Shown one piece after another: positions 34,997 to 44,747 of a stretch of 64,000 nucleotides of DNA. Position 1 is the stretch's first letter. Every line of letters begins with the position of its first letter. Source of the stretch: Lentisphaerota bacterium (GTDB lineage: Bacteria > Verrucomicrobiota > Lentisphaeria > Victivallales > Victivallaceae); NCBI GenBank assembly GCA_015061615.1, contig SUWE01000006.1, positions 1 through 64,000 of the forward strand. Direction: 5' to 3'. The notes below the pieces were generated by a model. That model worked only from the letters and a program-made list of their open reading frames with translations, was not told the origin of the DNA and ran no database searches. The position numbers were made by a program, and so were the translations under genes.

Positions 34997-35749
34997 ATGG
35001 AAATAAACAACCTTGAAAAATTCAGAAATACCATTGCATCCGGTAAAACCGCACTCGGAGCAGTCATAACTCTTTCCGACCCGGCAGTCAGTGAGTGTGC
35101 CGGAGATTGCGGGTTGGATTTCATCTGGATAGATGCTGAACACGCCCCCCATACGCTTGAAACCATCAAAGCTCATATCAGTGCCTGCCGGGGAACGGAT
35201 TGCGCTCCGTTCGTCCGCGTTTGCGCCAACGATCCGGGGGTGCTGAAACCGGTGCTTGACCTTGCTCCGGCAGGAGTGATAATCCCGATGGTCAACAGTG
35301 CAGACGAGGCTGAAGCCGCCGTTGCCGCCTGCCGTTATCCGCCGCGCGGGATCCGCGGCTGCGGCGTGCGCCGCGCCATCCGTTACGGAAAAGATGATCT
35401 TTTTGAATATCTGAAAAAATCTGAAACCGAACCGCTGGTGATCGTGCAGATAGAGCATGTCGATGCGGTAAAAAATCTTGATTCCATCCTCAAAGTTCCC
35501 GGCTTGGACTGCATTTGCGTCGGTCCCTGCGACCTTTCCGGCAGCATGGGCAAACTCTGTCAGACAGATGATGCGGAAGTTAATCAGGTCATTGACGAAA
35601 TATGCCGCAAGACCAAAGCCGCCGGAAAACTCCTCGGAACCGCCTCCGCTCCGCTTGCGCCGTGGCTCGCGCGCAAAGTTGACTGGATCGCCCTCGGCAG
35701 CGACTGGGGATTCATGGCTCAGGGATTCCGCGCCCTGCGGGAAAAGTGA
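34997..35749 (+). CDS. HpcH/HpaI-family aldolase
   Basis: The 250-aa product matches the class II pyruvate aldolases (HpcH, RhmA, GarL). It shows CGLDFIWIDAEHAPHTLETI, FVRVCANDPGVLKPVLDLAPAG (conserved Arg), GVIIPMVNSADEAE, RGIRGCGVRRA, VIVQIEHVDAVKN (metal Glu) and CVGPCDLSGSMG (metal Asp). It cleaves or forms 2-keto-3-deoxy acids using pyruvate. The exact substrate cannot be read; 2-keto-3-deoxy-L-rhamnonate is one possibility in view of the rhamnose locus, but that locus uses the isomerase route. GGAG lies upstream, 19 bp after the RodZ-like gene. Confidence 0.9.
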   Translation: MEINNLEKFRNTIASGKTALGAVITLSDPAVSECAGDCGLDFIWIDAEHAPHTLETIKAHISACRGTDCAPFVRVCANDPGVLKPVLDLAPAGVIIPMVNSADEAEAAVAACRYPPRGIRGCGVRRAIRYGKDDLFEYLKKSETEPLVIVQIEHVDAVKNLDSILKVPGLDCICVGPCDLSGSMGKLCQTDDAEVNQVIDEICRKTKAAGKLLGTASAPLAPWLARKVDWIALGSDWGFMAQGFRALREK

Positions 35750-35984
35750 TCCCCATTTCAGCGGACAGCGAAACAAAACAGTTTCAGTACGTTACCGGAC
35801 AAATCAGACAACTCATGTGTGCCGCGGATATTACAGTGGTATGTTTCGCGGCAATCCTTGCAGACATCTGAAGCAATACCCCCTCAATGCACAGCTTTGA
35901 ACAACTTTAAGCATTGAAAAAGAGTTTTTCTCTTTGAAAAATTTTTTTTCCGGCTGTAAGTTAAATAAAGAGGGAATATTGTAT

Positions 35985-37145
35985 ATGTCTGACCTGCTTG
36001 CTTATTATAAATTGGAAAAAGAGTTGCGTATGCAGATAATATCGGGTTTTCTGCCCGATTATCACCGCATACATTCAGAAAATATTCTTGCTGCAAGATA
36101 CGGGATCTGCCGCAATTCGGTACGCAAAGCGCTCAATAATCTGGAAAAAGAGGGTCTCATATTCCGCAAAAAAGGCAGCGGTACCTTTGTTGTTCCTGCC
36201 AATGAAAGAAAAAATGATTTTCAGCTTGCTCCGAAGTCAGGCAATATAATCCTCTATCTCTCATTTTCCTCACTCTACTCGCGCAGTACATTTCAGGAAA
36301 GCAGCACATTCAAAGTAATGTATGACGGCATCAGTAAAATATTGACTCCGGCAGGGTACGGATTCCGGGCCGCTCACGTCGGAATAAATTGGCAGGCTCC
36401 GGAAGAATTGAACGACCCCGCCGTCGGCGGAGTGATTTTTGAGGGAGTGGTCCCGAAAGAATTTTTCGACCGTTATCTGTCAAAAAAACCTGCTATCGGA
36501 GTGAACTGCTACAATCCTGAACTTGAGTGCAGCTGGGTATTGGAAGATTCCCGTCAGGTGGGGGAATTAAGTGTAAAACACCTTTATTCTCTTGGATACC
36601 GCAAAATAGCCATCCTTTCCGATGAAGCCTCATCACCGCCGATGCAGGAAAAACTTTCCGGTTATTACTCAGGAATACACAAGGTCGGTCTGCCGTTGAA
36701 AGAGAAGTTTGTAATTTACTGGGAGCGCGCAAAAATCAACGGCGAACTGTGCAATGAAGGCATTGCCGGCAGCAGTTTCAAACCCTGTCTCAAAGAGCTT
36801 TTCACTTCAGATGATCATCCGGATGCAGTGATCGTTCAGGACAGCTACCGTGCGGAACAAACCCGGCTTGCACTGGAAAGTTTCGGCTTGAGTGTGCCGG
36901 AGGATGTGGCAATAATCTGTTCCACCGGACGTTCTCAGTACCGCCGCACCAAAATACTCTACGAAGGCTTTTGCGCCCGCAAACATGAAGTCTTCGCCGA
37001 AGCGGCAAAAGAGATCATCGAAGAAATAGAAAACCGCACCGCAGTCAGCAACCGCATAACCTATATGCGTCCGTTTCTGACCAAAGGCGACAGTGTCCGC
37101 GATAAAAATATCCATCAACAAACCAAAGGAGATTTTGAATTATGA
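35985..37145 (+). CDS. GntR-type HTH plus LacI-like sensor regulator
   Basis: The 386-aa product has an N-terminal winged helix (about 1-75; [52 protein letters not shown]) of GntR type. A periplasmic-binding-protein-like effector domain (about 85-375) follows, with [33 protein letters not shown] and [20 protein letters not shown], as in AraR-type sugar repressors. The start at 35985 has GAGGGAA upstream. A longer ORF to 35934 overlaps the putative promoter TTGAAA-17-TAAGTT (35934-35962). Its stop overlaps the pseudopilin ATG (ATGA), so it is the first gene of a regulator-pseudopilin-secreted enzyme operon. Confidence 0.9.
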   Translation: MSDLLAYYKLEKELRMQIISGFLPDYHRIHSENILAARYGICRNSVRKALNNLEKEGLIFRKKGSGTFVVPANERKNDFQLAPKSGNIILYLSFSSLYSRSTFQESSTFKVMYDGISKILTPAGYGFRAAHVGINWQAPEELNDPAVGGVIFEGVVPKEFFDRYLSKKPAIGVNCYNPELECSWVLEDSRQVGELSVKHLYSLGYRKIAILSDEASSPPMQEKLSGYYSGIHKVGLPLKEKFVIYWERAKINGELCNEGIAGSSFKPCLKELFTSDDHPDAVIVQDSYRAEQTRLALESFGLSVPEDVAIICSTGRSQYRRTKILYEGFCARKHEVFAEAAKEIIEEIENRTAVSNRITYMRPFLTKGDSVRDKNIHQQTKGDFEL

Positions 37146-37906
37146 AAAAATGTTTCACCCTCATCGAACTGCTGGTAGTTATTGCGATAATCGCCATTCT
37201 GGCGGCGATACTGCTCCCGGCACTCAACAGCGCCCGTGAACGCGGCAGAAGTGCAAGCTGTCTCAACAACCTCAAACAAATGGGCAACGCCGCGGCAATG
37301 TATGTTGCTGATACCGGATTTATCCCTGCCGGCAGCAGTTGGAAAAATTCATGGTCAGCCCGTCTTGTTCCCTACCTCGGCGGTCCGGCACCGCTCACCT
37401 ACGGAACCGGTCCGTGTTACGACAGAAGTGTGGAAATCCCCATTCTCGCCTGTCCTTCGCAGGTCTGGCGCGGAACTTACAACAACTACAACACCGCCTG
37501 GGCGCACGGCAAGGGAGTGTTGAGCTACAACGCTAACAACAACCTTGTGCGTCTTTTCAACGGCGACGGAACCGAAACTGCCACCAACGGTATCCCGCTT
37601 AAAGAATCGAGGATCAATCAGGCTTCGGCAAGATGGTACATTGTCGATGCGGGCGAAGACTTCAAACATGACGGAACCTCTCTTACCCTGACGATCTACA
37701 ATGCCTACAATCAACTCGCTTTCCGCCATCCGGCAAGTTCCGGCGGAACCGTGACCATTGAATCCGCCGCACGCAACTCCACCGGCAGCGGCGGAGTCAA
37801 CATGCTCTATGTCGACGGTCACGTTGCCGGAAAGAACAATCCGGTGCTGACAGCAGCAGAGGATAAGGTTTTCTGGTCAGACGATATCAGACTCCAGTAT
37901 TACTGA
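37142..37906 (+). CDS. Pseudopilin, prepilin-type N-terminus, DUF1559-like
   Basis: The 254-aa product has a very short leader (MKKC) and then [19 protein letters not shown] with Glu at +5, followed by [17 protein letters not shown]. Cys occupies the -1 position. The body shows [28 protein letters not shown] and a C-terminal YVDGHVAG, as in DUF1559 pseudopilins. AAAGGAG precedes the ATG, which overlaps the stop of the regulator gene. The secreted 1076-aa protein gene follows 24 bp later. It is the third canonical pseudopilin in the window, again beside a large secreted enzyme. Confidence 0.9.
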   Translation: MKKCFTLIELLVVIAIIAILAAILLPALNSARERGRSASCLNNLKQMGNAAAMYVADTGFIPAGSSWKNSWSARLVPYLGGPAPLTYGTGPCYDRSVEIPILACPSQVWRGTYNNYNTAWAHGKGVLSYNANNNLVRLFNGDGTETATNGIPLKESRINQASARWYIVDAGEDFKHDGTSLTLTIYNAYNQLAFRHPASSGGTVTIESAARNSTGSGGVNMLYVDGHVAGKNNPVLTAAEDKVFWSDDIRLQYY

Positions 37907-37930
37907 TACAATTCAACACGAGGTCGATTT

Positions 37931-40900
37931 ATGCGTAATATGCTTACTGTACTTGCATTATGCACGGCATTCACGCTCAGTGCCGGAAATATTCTGCAAA
38001 ACGCCGACTGGCAGAAAAAAAGCAGTGCAAATCTGCCTTTGCAATGGCAGCTGCGCGGCTCGGCTGACGGAGTGAAAATCGAAGGGGACTCCATAACCCT
38101 CGGTAAAAACGATCAGGATATCTGGCTTATCCAATATCTGCCTGACAACACCGTCAAAGGGAAGAAATATGAACTCAGTTACACCGCAAGCGGCAAAGGG
38201 GTGTTCCGCCCTTATGTCGAGTGGCAGTATATATCTGAAGGCAAAAAGAAGTGGCGCTCAAGCGGAGCAAAACTGCGGAATTTGACCGATGTTCCGGAAA
38301 CGGAAAAAATCGTTTTTACTCTGGCAGACAATTCGTTAAGACCCTACGCCGTCATCAATGTTCCCAAAGGCAATCTGGTCACGCTGAAAAATCTGAAACT
38401 TGTTCCCTTCACCGAACCCCTGCTCCTCAATGCGGATTTTGCACTCAAAGCCGCCAACGGCGCACCTGCCGACTGGAACAGACGGGGAAAAGCGGAACAA
38501 TTTTCCTTTGCTGACGGCAAAGCTGTTCTGAAATCTTCCGCCGGAAAAAATGCTTATCTTATCCAGAATATGAAACAACGTCTGCTCCCCGGCGCGACCT
38601 ATCAGGCAAGCTGCAAAGTTTCCGGCAGGGCAGACAGTGCTTTCCGCTGTTATGTGGAAAGCAGTCTGCTGACCAACGGTCAGCGTTCCACCCGCGCGTT
38701 CCACCATCAATGGATGAGTCTGAAAGATAAAGAAGAAAATATTTCTTTCAAATTCACCATGGGCAAAAACGCTGTCGGCGCGCTCTTTGTTCTCAATATA
38801 AAAGATGCAGCGGAAGTTGTTTTCAGCGATCTGAAACTGGAACTTGTTTCAGCTCCGGAAAATCCCGTTGCAATGGAAACTCCGGCGGAGTTCACAGGTT
38901 CATGGCAGGGAAAAAACATCGCTGCCCAATCCAATCATCTGACAGTTTTCAGAAACTCAAATGCGGTCAGAAAAGTTCAGGGACTCAAACCGGGAAAAAA
39001 ATATCAGCTTTCCCACTCATCCCGTGGTGAAGGCAAGAGCGACAGCGATTCCGGATTTTACTTTTACGATACTTTCATCCGCTTTGCCAACGGCAAAAAA
39101 ATCCGTCTGGCACATGAAGATACGGGAACAGCTTTGCAGAATAAAAGCTATACCTTCACCGCTGAAACGGCAACTGCCGAAGTGGAAATACTCCCCCTTG
39201 GCGCGGATAAACTCATCCTCCGCGAGATCCAGCTGCGGCAGGCACCTGCGGATGCGGCAATTCTTCCGGAATTGAGTTTTTATCTGCAGCGCAACACCAT
39301 TTACAGCAAACTTCCGCAAAAAAGTGTAACCGGCAGACTCACCAATCCGCACAACGCAGTTTCCGCAAAAATCACCTTCAACGGCAAAACTTACGATGCG
39401 GTCAAAAGCGGAAAAGATTTCCGTTTCACCCTTGACACCGCAAATTTGAAAACCGGCTCTTACGATGTATCCGCACAGTTGACTGCCGCAAACGGCAAAA
39501 CCGGCATTGCAAAAAGTAAAATAACCGTTCTGCCCCCTGCTCCGGTGGAAGTTACCGTCGGTCAGGGCCGCCGCTTTTACGTCAACGGCAAGGCGTATTT
39601 CCCGGTCGGCATGTGGAGTCTGCCGAATATGAACAATATTCTCAATCTGAAGTTTGCGGCAAAACACGGGATAAATTTCATCAAAACCCCGCTTTCCGAC
39701 CCGCTCCGCACCAAAAAATTTCTCGATACAGCAGATAAACTGGGAATGAAAGTGTGCTTCAATACCGGAACTCCCGCGGATGAGAGCGATGGAGCATTCC
39801 GCAGCTGGCTGCACTCGGTCGAATCGGTATTGACTCCGGAAGTGTTGAATCATCCGGCACTGTTCTGCTACTTTCTGCGCGATGAACCTTTCTGGGTGGG
39901 TTATCCCTTGAAGGTGCTTGAGCGCTGTTACAAGGAACTCCAACGTCTTGACCCGTACCGTCCGGTATGGATAAATGCCGCTCCGCGCGGCAGTTATGCC
40001 GATCAGAAACCGTTTGCAAAACTCTGCGACATCTACGGTGTGGATATCTACCCGATACCTGATTCCGCAGGTCACAGCCATCTGGAGGATAAGAGTGTCG
40101 CCTGTGTCGGCAAATACGCCCTGCGTAAAGCGGAGATCGCCGGAGACACAAAACCGGTCGCTATGGCATTGCAGGGATTTTCATGGAGAGCGTTCCTTGA
40201 TAAAAAAGAGTCCCCGCGTTCCATCTATCCGACGGCACACGAGACCCGTTTTATGACGTTTGACTGCATTATCAACGAATCCGCACTGGTAAGCTGGTGG
40301 GGCAACGGTTATATCCTTGTTCCGGAGTTTTACAATGTGCTGTTTGCGCAGTTTGATGAATTGCGCCGTCTGGATACTCTTCTCACTGAAAGTGAACTGT
40401 CCCGCCGCAAAGAAACCGCCGACGGCATAGAGTACCGCGTTTTCACCGGAAAAACTTACAAAGTCATCATCGCCGCCAACGCCGCTGATGCTGAGCGCAA
40501 AGGAACTTTCAGCGGAGAATTTTCCTCTGATAATGTCACCGAATGGACAGCGAAACGCAAAATCCGGCTCAACAGCGGCAAATTAACCGACACTTTTGCC
40601 CCGTATGCCGTACATATCTATTTTGAAGGCAAAGTTCCTGAACTCATGTCTGCTCCCGCCAACGACCCTTCTGCGGGCAATCCCTTTGCCGAAGCTGTAA
40701 AAATGCGCGTAAACGGCAGAATATACGACGGCAAAGCCTGCTGGATATGGGAGAAAGATAACATAAATAAAGTCGGCAGCTCCGCCGTTATCCGCAAAAC
40801 GTTCACCGTGAACGGCAAAGCGGATGCAGTAATCCATATATCCGCTGACGATCAGGCGGAAATCTACTGCAACGGCAAAAAAGCCGGAACAGTTGCCGAC

Positions 40901-41161
40901 TGGACATTCATGCAGAGATTTGATTTGAGCAAATTTCTCAAAGACGGTGAAAACACCGTTGAAATCCATGCCGCAGACGGCGGTATGATGCCATGCGGTG
41001 TTCTGGCGGAACTGCATGTAAACAATTCCGTATATCCCACAGGAAGCGACTGGCTCGCCGCAAAAACTCCCGGCGGAACCTTTGCCCCCGCCGGAGTCGT
41101 TGCAAAATTCGGATCCGGTGTCTGGGGACGCGGAGTGCGTTACTGCCCCGGCAAACCCTGA
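37931..41161 (+). CDS. Giant secreted multidomain glycosidase-like protein
   Basis: The 1076-aa product has a signal peptide (about 1-19) and three consecutive beta-sandwich, CBM-like modules: about 20-150 (ILQNADWQKKS start), about 155-305 (a second LLNADF start) and about 315-440. An Ig-like strand region (about 450-535) comes next. A TIM barrel (about 545-830) with GRRFYVNGKAYFPVGMWSLP, CYFLRDEPFW (candidate acid/base Glu) and YGVDIYPIPDS follows, in the style of clan GH-A. The end is another beta-sandwich with IHISADDQAEIYCNGKKAG. Two modules look like an internal duplication. Substrate unknown. It closes the regulator-pseudopilin operon. Confidence 0.78.
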   Translation: MRNMLTVLALCTAFTLSAGNILQNADWQKKSSANLPLQWQLRGSADGVKIEGDSITLGKNDQDIWLIQYLPDNTVKGKKYELSYTASGKGVFRPYVEWQYISEGKKKWRSSGAKLRNLTDVPETEKIVFTLADNSLRPYAVINVPKGNLVTLKNLKLVPFTEPLLLNADFALKAANGAPADWNRRGKAEQFSFADGKAVLKSSAGKNAYLIQNMKQRLLPGATYQASCKVSGRADSAFRCYVESSLLTNGQRSTRAFHHQWMSLKDKEENISFKFTMGKNAVGALFVLNIKDAAEVVFSDLKLELVSAPENPVAMETPAEFTGSWQGKNIAAQSNHLTVFRNSNAVRKVQGLKPGKKYQLSHSSRGEGKSDSDSGFYFYDTFIRFANGKKIRLAHEDTGTALQNKSYTFTAETATAEVEILPLGADKLILREIQLRQAPADAAILPELSFYLQRNTIYSKLPQKSVTGRLTNPHNAVSAKITFNGKTYDAVKSGKDFRFTLDTANLKTGSYDVSAQLTAANGKTGIAKSKITVLPPAPVEVTVGQGRRFYVNGKAYFPVGMWSLPNMNNILNLKFAAKHGINFIKTPLSDPLRTKKFLDTADKLGMKVCFNTGTPADESDGAFRSWLHSVESVLTPEVLNHPALFCYFLRDEPFWVGYPLKVLERCYKELQRLDPYRPVWINAAPRGSYADQKPFAKLCDIYGVDIYPIPDSAGHSHLEDKSVACVGKYALRKAEIAGDTKPVAMALQGFSWRAFLDKKESPRSIYPTAHETRFMTFDCIINESALVSWWGNGYILVPEFYNVLFAQFDELRRLDTLLTESELSRRKETADGIEYRVFTGKTYKVIIAANAADAERKGTFSGEFSSDNVTEWTAKRKIRLNSGKLTDTFAPYAVHIYFEGKVPELMSAPANDPSAGNPFAEAVKMRVNGRIYDGKACWIWEKDNINKVGSSAVIRKTFTVNGKADAVIHISADDQAEIYCNGKKAGTVADWTFMQRFDLSKFLKDGENTVEIHAADGGMMPCGVLAELHVNNSVYPTGSDWLAAKTPGGTFAPAGVVAKFGSGVWGRGVRYCPGKP

Positions 41162-41249
41162 TTCCGCATCTCAGCCGGAATACTGCGGAACCTGCCAGTT
41201 TTTCCGGTGCAGTGAAACAAAAACAGATACTTGAACTTGAAATACAAAA

Positions 41250-41295
41250 GGCTGCTGCAAAACATCACATTTCGCAGCAGCCCCCTGTTTTTTGT
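41250..41295. terminator. Bidirectional terminator between glycosidase-like gene and nrdD
   Basis: A 9-bp perfect stem GGCTGCTGC/GCAGCAGCC (41250-41258, 41274-41282) lies between the two convergent genes. A T-run (GTTTTTTG) follows on the plus strand and a weaker T-rich stretch on the minus strand. Confidence 0.75.
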
Positions 41296-41306
41296 TTCCG
41301 GTTTTA

Positions 41307-43694
41307 TCAGCGGCCGTCGATATATTTACGGATGGCGGAGATACCTGCGAGTTTTTCCGCATCTTTGCCGTTGGAAATCACCAGTGTCGGCGCGTGGCTG
41401 ATCTGGAACTCTCTTGCCTTTGCTTCATCCTGATCGGCAACGACCACATCGTATTCGATCCCTGCATCATCGAGGAAACGTTTGGCGATACGGCAGTTGG
41501 GACAGGTGGTAGTGGTAAAGAGCGTCAGTTTGTCCGCGCTGACCACCGGAGCTTTTTCCGGAGCGGCGGCAACCATCGGCGCAGTGCCGCAGCAGCATGT
41601 ATCGGTGGTAAACTCACGTTTCATCGCATTGAAAGCGTTGTAAACCTTGCGGTCCTTGTACTCCTGTGCTTTACCGTCGTTCCAGTTCTGCACCGGACGG
41701 TAGTAACCGGTGATACGGCTGTAAACTTCGGTCTTGTTGCCGCAGTCGGGACATTTGAATGCTTCACCGGCAATGTAACCGTGATTCTGACAGATGGAGT
41801 AAGTCGGCGACATGGTGTAGTAGGGCAGACGGTAGTTTTCCGCGATCTTGCGCACCAGATTCGCCGCCGCCTGCCAATCGGGGAGTTTTTCACCGAGGAA
41901 AGCGTGGAAAACGGTTCCGCTGGTATACAATGTCTGCAACTCATCCTGAACATCCAGAGCGGAAAAGATATCGTCGGTGTAGCTCACCGGCAGATGTGAA
42001 CTGTTGGTGTAGTACGGAGTACCGTTTTCAGAAGCGGTGATGATATCGCCGAAACGGTTCTTGTCATGCTTCGCCAGACGGAAACTGGTGGATTCCGCCG
42101 GAGTCGCTTCAAGGTTGTAGAGATCGCCGTACTGCTCCTGATAGTCGGAAAGTCTTTCGCGCATGTGATTGAGGACATCTTTGGTGAACTCCTGCGCTTC
42201 GACCGTGGTCAGATCTTTTCTCAGCCATTTGGCGTTGAGACACGCTTCGTTCATACCGACAAGACCGATGGTGGAAAAGTGATTGTCGAACTTGCCGAGG
42301 TAACGTTTGGTGTAGGGATAAAGTCCCTCATCGAGCAGTTTGGAAATAACTTCGCGTTTGATTTTCAGTGAACGCGCGGAAATATCCATCATGTGGTCAA
42401 GGCGCTCGTAGAAATCCTTTTCATCCTCAGCCAGATAGGCGATACGGGGCATATTGATGGTGACGACACCGATGGAACCGGTGCTTTCACCGCTGCCGAA
42501 GAAACCGCCGGACTTCTTGCGCAGTTCGCGCAGGTCAAGGCGCAGACGGCAGCACATGGAGCGGATATCGCTGGGTTCCATGTCGCTGTTGACGTAGTTT
42601 GAGAAGTACGGAGTACCGTATTTGCTGGTCATTTCAAAGAGGAGTTTGTTGTTTTCCGTCTCGCTCCAGTCAAAATCGCGGGTGATGGAGTAGGTCGGAA
42701 TGGGATACTGGAATCCGCGGCCCTGGGCGTCGCCTTCGATCATCGTTTCGATGAATGCGCGGTTGACCATATCCATTTCCGCTTTGCAGTCTTTATATTT
42801 AAAATCCATCTCTTTGCCGCCGACGATACAGTTCTGTTCGGCAAGGTCGGCAGGAACGGTCCAATCCAGAGTAATGTTGGAAAACGGCGCCTGAGTACCC
42901 CAGCGGGAAGGAGTATTCACACCGAAGATGAATGATTCAATACATTTTTTGACCTGCTTGTAGTTGAGGTTGTCAACTTTGACAAAGGGTGCAAGATAGG
43001 TGTCAAAACTGCTGAACGCCTGTGCGCCCGCCCACTCATTCTGCATGATACCGAGAAAGTTCACCATCTGGTTGCAGAGCGTGGCAAGGTGTCCGGCGGG
43101 GGCGGAAGTGATTTTGCCCGGAACGCCGCCGAGACCTTCCTGAATAAGCTGTTTGAGCGACCATCCGGCGCAGTATCCGGTGAGCATCGACAGGTCGTGC
43201 AGATGGATATCGGCGTTGCGGTGGGCGTTGCCGATCTCATCGTCATAAATTTCTGAAAGCCAGTAGTTGGCGGTGATCGCACCGGAGTTGGAAAGGATGA
43301 GTCCGCCGACGGAATAGGTGACTGTGGAGTTCTCTTTAACGCGCCAGTCGTTGATTTTCACATAATCATCAACGGTCTTTTTGAAGTCGAGGATCGTGGA
43401 CTGGGCGTTGCGGAGTTTTTCACGCTGACGGCGGTAGAGAATGTACGCTTTGGCAACATCGGCATAACCCGCCTGAACGAGGACGGATTCCACACTGTCC
43501 TGAATATCTTCGACCGCGATCAGACCTTCTTTGATTTTCGGTTCAAAATCAGCGGTCACCTTCAGTGCGATGAAGTCGATGATCGACTGATTGTACTGTT
43601 TTTCCTGAGCTTCAAATGCCATTTTCACGGCATCTGCGATCTTCTTGAGATCGAAATCGATGTTTTTTCCGTTACGCTTCTGTACCTGATACAT
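41307..43694 (-). CDS. nrdD: Anaerobic ribonucleotide reductase NrdD fused to a C-terminal redoxin
   Basis: The 795-aa product has an ATP-cone (about 1-95; VQKRNGKNIDFDLKKIADAV) and the class III reductase core. The Zn-site CPDCGNKT precedes the radical loop RITGYYRPVQNWNDGK, with the radical Gly at 663. Unusually, the chain continues: a TCCCGT motif (about 699-704), then a glutaredoxin/NrdH-like domain (722-795) with CPNC at 731-734 and a cis-Pro HAPTL strand. The fused redoxin suggests a thiol-based electron supply, as in NrdD types that use thioredoxin-like donors, and not formate. It reduces ribonucleotides to deoxyribonucleotides without oxygen. nrdG lies 58 bp upstream. Confidence 0.95.
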   Translation of the reverse strand: MYQVQKRNGKNIDFDLKKIADAVKMAFEAQEKQYNQSIIDFIALKVTADFEPKIKEGLIAVEDIQDSVESVLVQAGYADVAKAYILYRRQREKLRNAQSTILDFKKTVDDYVKINDWRVKENSTVTYSVGGLILSNSGAITANYWLSEIYDDEIGNAHRNADIHLHDLSMLTGYCAGWSLKQLIQEGLGGVPGKITSAPAGHLATLCNQMVNFLGIMQNEWAGAQAFSSFDTYLAPFVKVDNLNYKQVKKCIESFIFGVNTPSRWGTQAPFSNITLDWTVPADLAEQNCIVGGKEMDFKYKDCKAEMDMVNRAFIETMIEGDAQGRGFQYPIPTYSITRDFDWSETENNKLLFEMTSKYGTPYFSNYVNSDMEPSDIRSMCCRLRLDLRELRKKSGGFFGSGESTGSIGVVTINMPRIAYLAEDEKDFYERLDHMMDISARSLKIKREVISKLLDEGLYPYTKRYLGKFDNHFSTIGLVGMNEACLNAKWLRKDLTTVEAQEFTKDVLNHMRERLSDYQEQYGDLYNLEATPAESTSFRLAKHDKNRFGDIITASENGTPYYTNSSHLPVSYTDDIFSALDVQDELQTLYTSGTVFHAFLGEKLPDWQAAANLVRKIAENYRLPYYTMSPTYSICQNHGYIAGEAFKCPDCGNKTEVYSRITGYYRPVQNWNDGKAQEYKDRKVYNAFNAMKREFTTDTCCCGTAPMVAAAPEKAPVVSADKLTLFTTTTCPNCRIAKRFLDDAGIEYDVVVADQDEAKAREFQISHAPTLVISNGKDAEKLAGISAIRKYIDGR

Positions 43695-43752
43695 TTTCCG
43701 TCATCCTTTCTTTCTTTCTTTTCTCAGTAATCAATAATCTTAACACACATTC

Positions 43753-44442
43753 TTATCTGCCGCGTATCTGAGCCAGAGGAACAAACTTCCTGACCTCCGT
43801 CAGAAACTCCTTCAACTGCTCATCGCTTACCGCAAAGCGCGCACTGTCACCGCCGAGTATCTCTCCGGAATCCTTGAACCCCTGCAAAAAATAGCGTTCT
43901 TCACCTGCCAGCCAGTTTCCGATGGCGGTAAAGTCGCTCTTTTCATGCAGATTTCCGGTAACGGTCGTGCGGAACTCATGGTCAATGGAGCTGTTTTTGA
44001 GCAGTTCCACACTCTCAAAGACCTTTTCCCAATTTTCTGTTCCGCAGGTTGCCGCGTACTTTGCAGGTGAATTTTTGATATCCATAGCGACAAAATCCAC
44101 CGCATTATCCGCCAGCAGCTCCGCGAGCCGTTCCGGAAAAGAACCGTTGGTATCCAGTTTCACTTTGTAACCCAGCGCTTTTGCCGCCTGAATGAAGAGT
44201 ATCGTGTCACGGTGCATCAAAGGCTCACCGCCAGTCACACAAACTCCGTCAAGCCGGCTTGTGCGCTCTTCCAGAAACTCCAGAATATCGCCGAAACTGT
44301 ACTCAAGATCACCCTCATTCCCGGTCACCAATACCGGATTGTGACAGAATGGACACCGGAAGTTGCACCCGCAGGTGAAAACCGTACATGCCACCTGTCC
44401 CGGATAATCAAGCAGGGTCAGTTTACGCAAGCCGAAACGCAT
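43753..44442 (-). CDS. nrdG: Anaerobic ribonucleotide reductase activating protein
   Basis: The 229-aa radical-SAM enzyme carries CGCNFRCPFC with the CX3CX2C cluster at Cys26, Cys30 and Cys33. DYPGQVACTVFTCG lies before it and GVCVTGGEPLMH after it. It generates the glycyl radical on NrdD. It is longer than E. coli NrdG (about 154 aa) and resembles the PflA-like NrdG2 type that accompanies NrdD forms with RITGYYRPVQ. First gene of the nrdG-nrdD operon. Its upstream region has two NrdR-like boxes overlapping the promoter. Confidence 0.93.
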   Translation of the reverse strand: MRFGLRKLTLLDYPGQVACTVFTCGCNFRCPFCHNPVLVTGNEGDLEYSFGDILEFLEERTSRLDGVCVTGGEPLMHRDTILFIQAAKALGYKVKLDTNGSFPERLAELLADNAVDFVAMDIKNSPAKYAATCGTENWEKVFESVELLKNSSIDHEFRTTVTGNLHEKSDFTAIGNWLAGEERYFLQGFKDSGEILGGDSARFAVSDEQLKEFLTEVRKFVPLAQIRGR

Positions 44443-44460
44443 TTTTACGCTGAAATATCT

Positions 44461-44490
44461 ATAATACTATTTTTATATCTAATACCACAA
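44461..44490 (-). promoter_or_regulatory. Putative nrdG promoter
   Basis: Minus strand TTGTGG (44490-44485), 18 bp, TATTAT (44466-44461), 18 bp from the nrdG start. The -35 is inside the first NrdR-like box. Confidence 0.45.
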
Positions 44491-44532
44491 TATATAGTAA
44501 AAGACAATAAACAAATTCACTATATCTTGTTA
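44485..44532. promoter_or_regulatory. Tandem NrdR boxes upstream of nrdG-nrdD
   Basis: CCACAATATATAGTAA (44485-44500) and TCACTATATCTTGTTA (44517-44532) match the NrdR consensus ACACWATATATWGTGT at about 13 and 12 of 16 positions. Their starts are 32 bp apart (three helical turns), the spacing known for paired NrdR boxes. NrdR represses ribonucleotide reductase genes in response to dATP/ATP. nrdR itself is not in the window. Confidence 0.75.
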
Positions 44533-44606
44533 CCTCTTCAATATATCACCATTCCGTGATTTTGCAAGTGCAAAAAGGAAAATTTTGGTATTTTTATTTT
44601 CCCCAC

Positions 44607-44622
44607 CCACTATATATAGTAT
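44607..44622. promoter_or_regulatory. Isolated NrdR-like box
   Basis: CCACTATATATAGTAT agrees with the NrdR consensus at 14 of 16 positions and lies 165 bp upstream of nrdG. No partner box lies 31-32 bp away, so its function is less certain. Nothing else is recognised in 44533-44680. Confidence 0.55.
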
Positions 44623-44680
44623 GTAAAAGATATTTCAAGCAGAAAACACCACACTGGGCTGTAACAGCACGGCTTCCCCG

Positions 44681-44730
44681 AAAAAAAAAGACAAAAAAAA
44701 CCGCTGCAAAACCGTGAAGTTCCGCAGCGG
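44681..44730 (-). terminator. Terminator after acidic orphan gene
   Basis: CCGCTGC/GCAGCGG stem (44701-44707, 44724-44730). On the minus strand it is followed by T-runs, 18 bp beyond the stop codon. Confidence 0.75.
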
Positions 44731-44747
44731 AAAGTAAACTTATGCAA

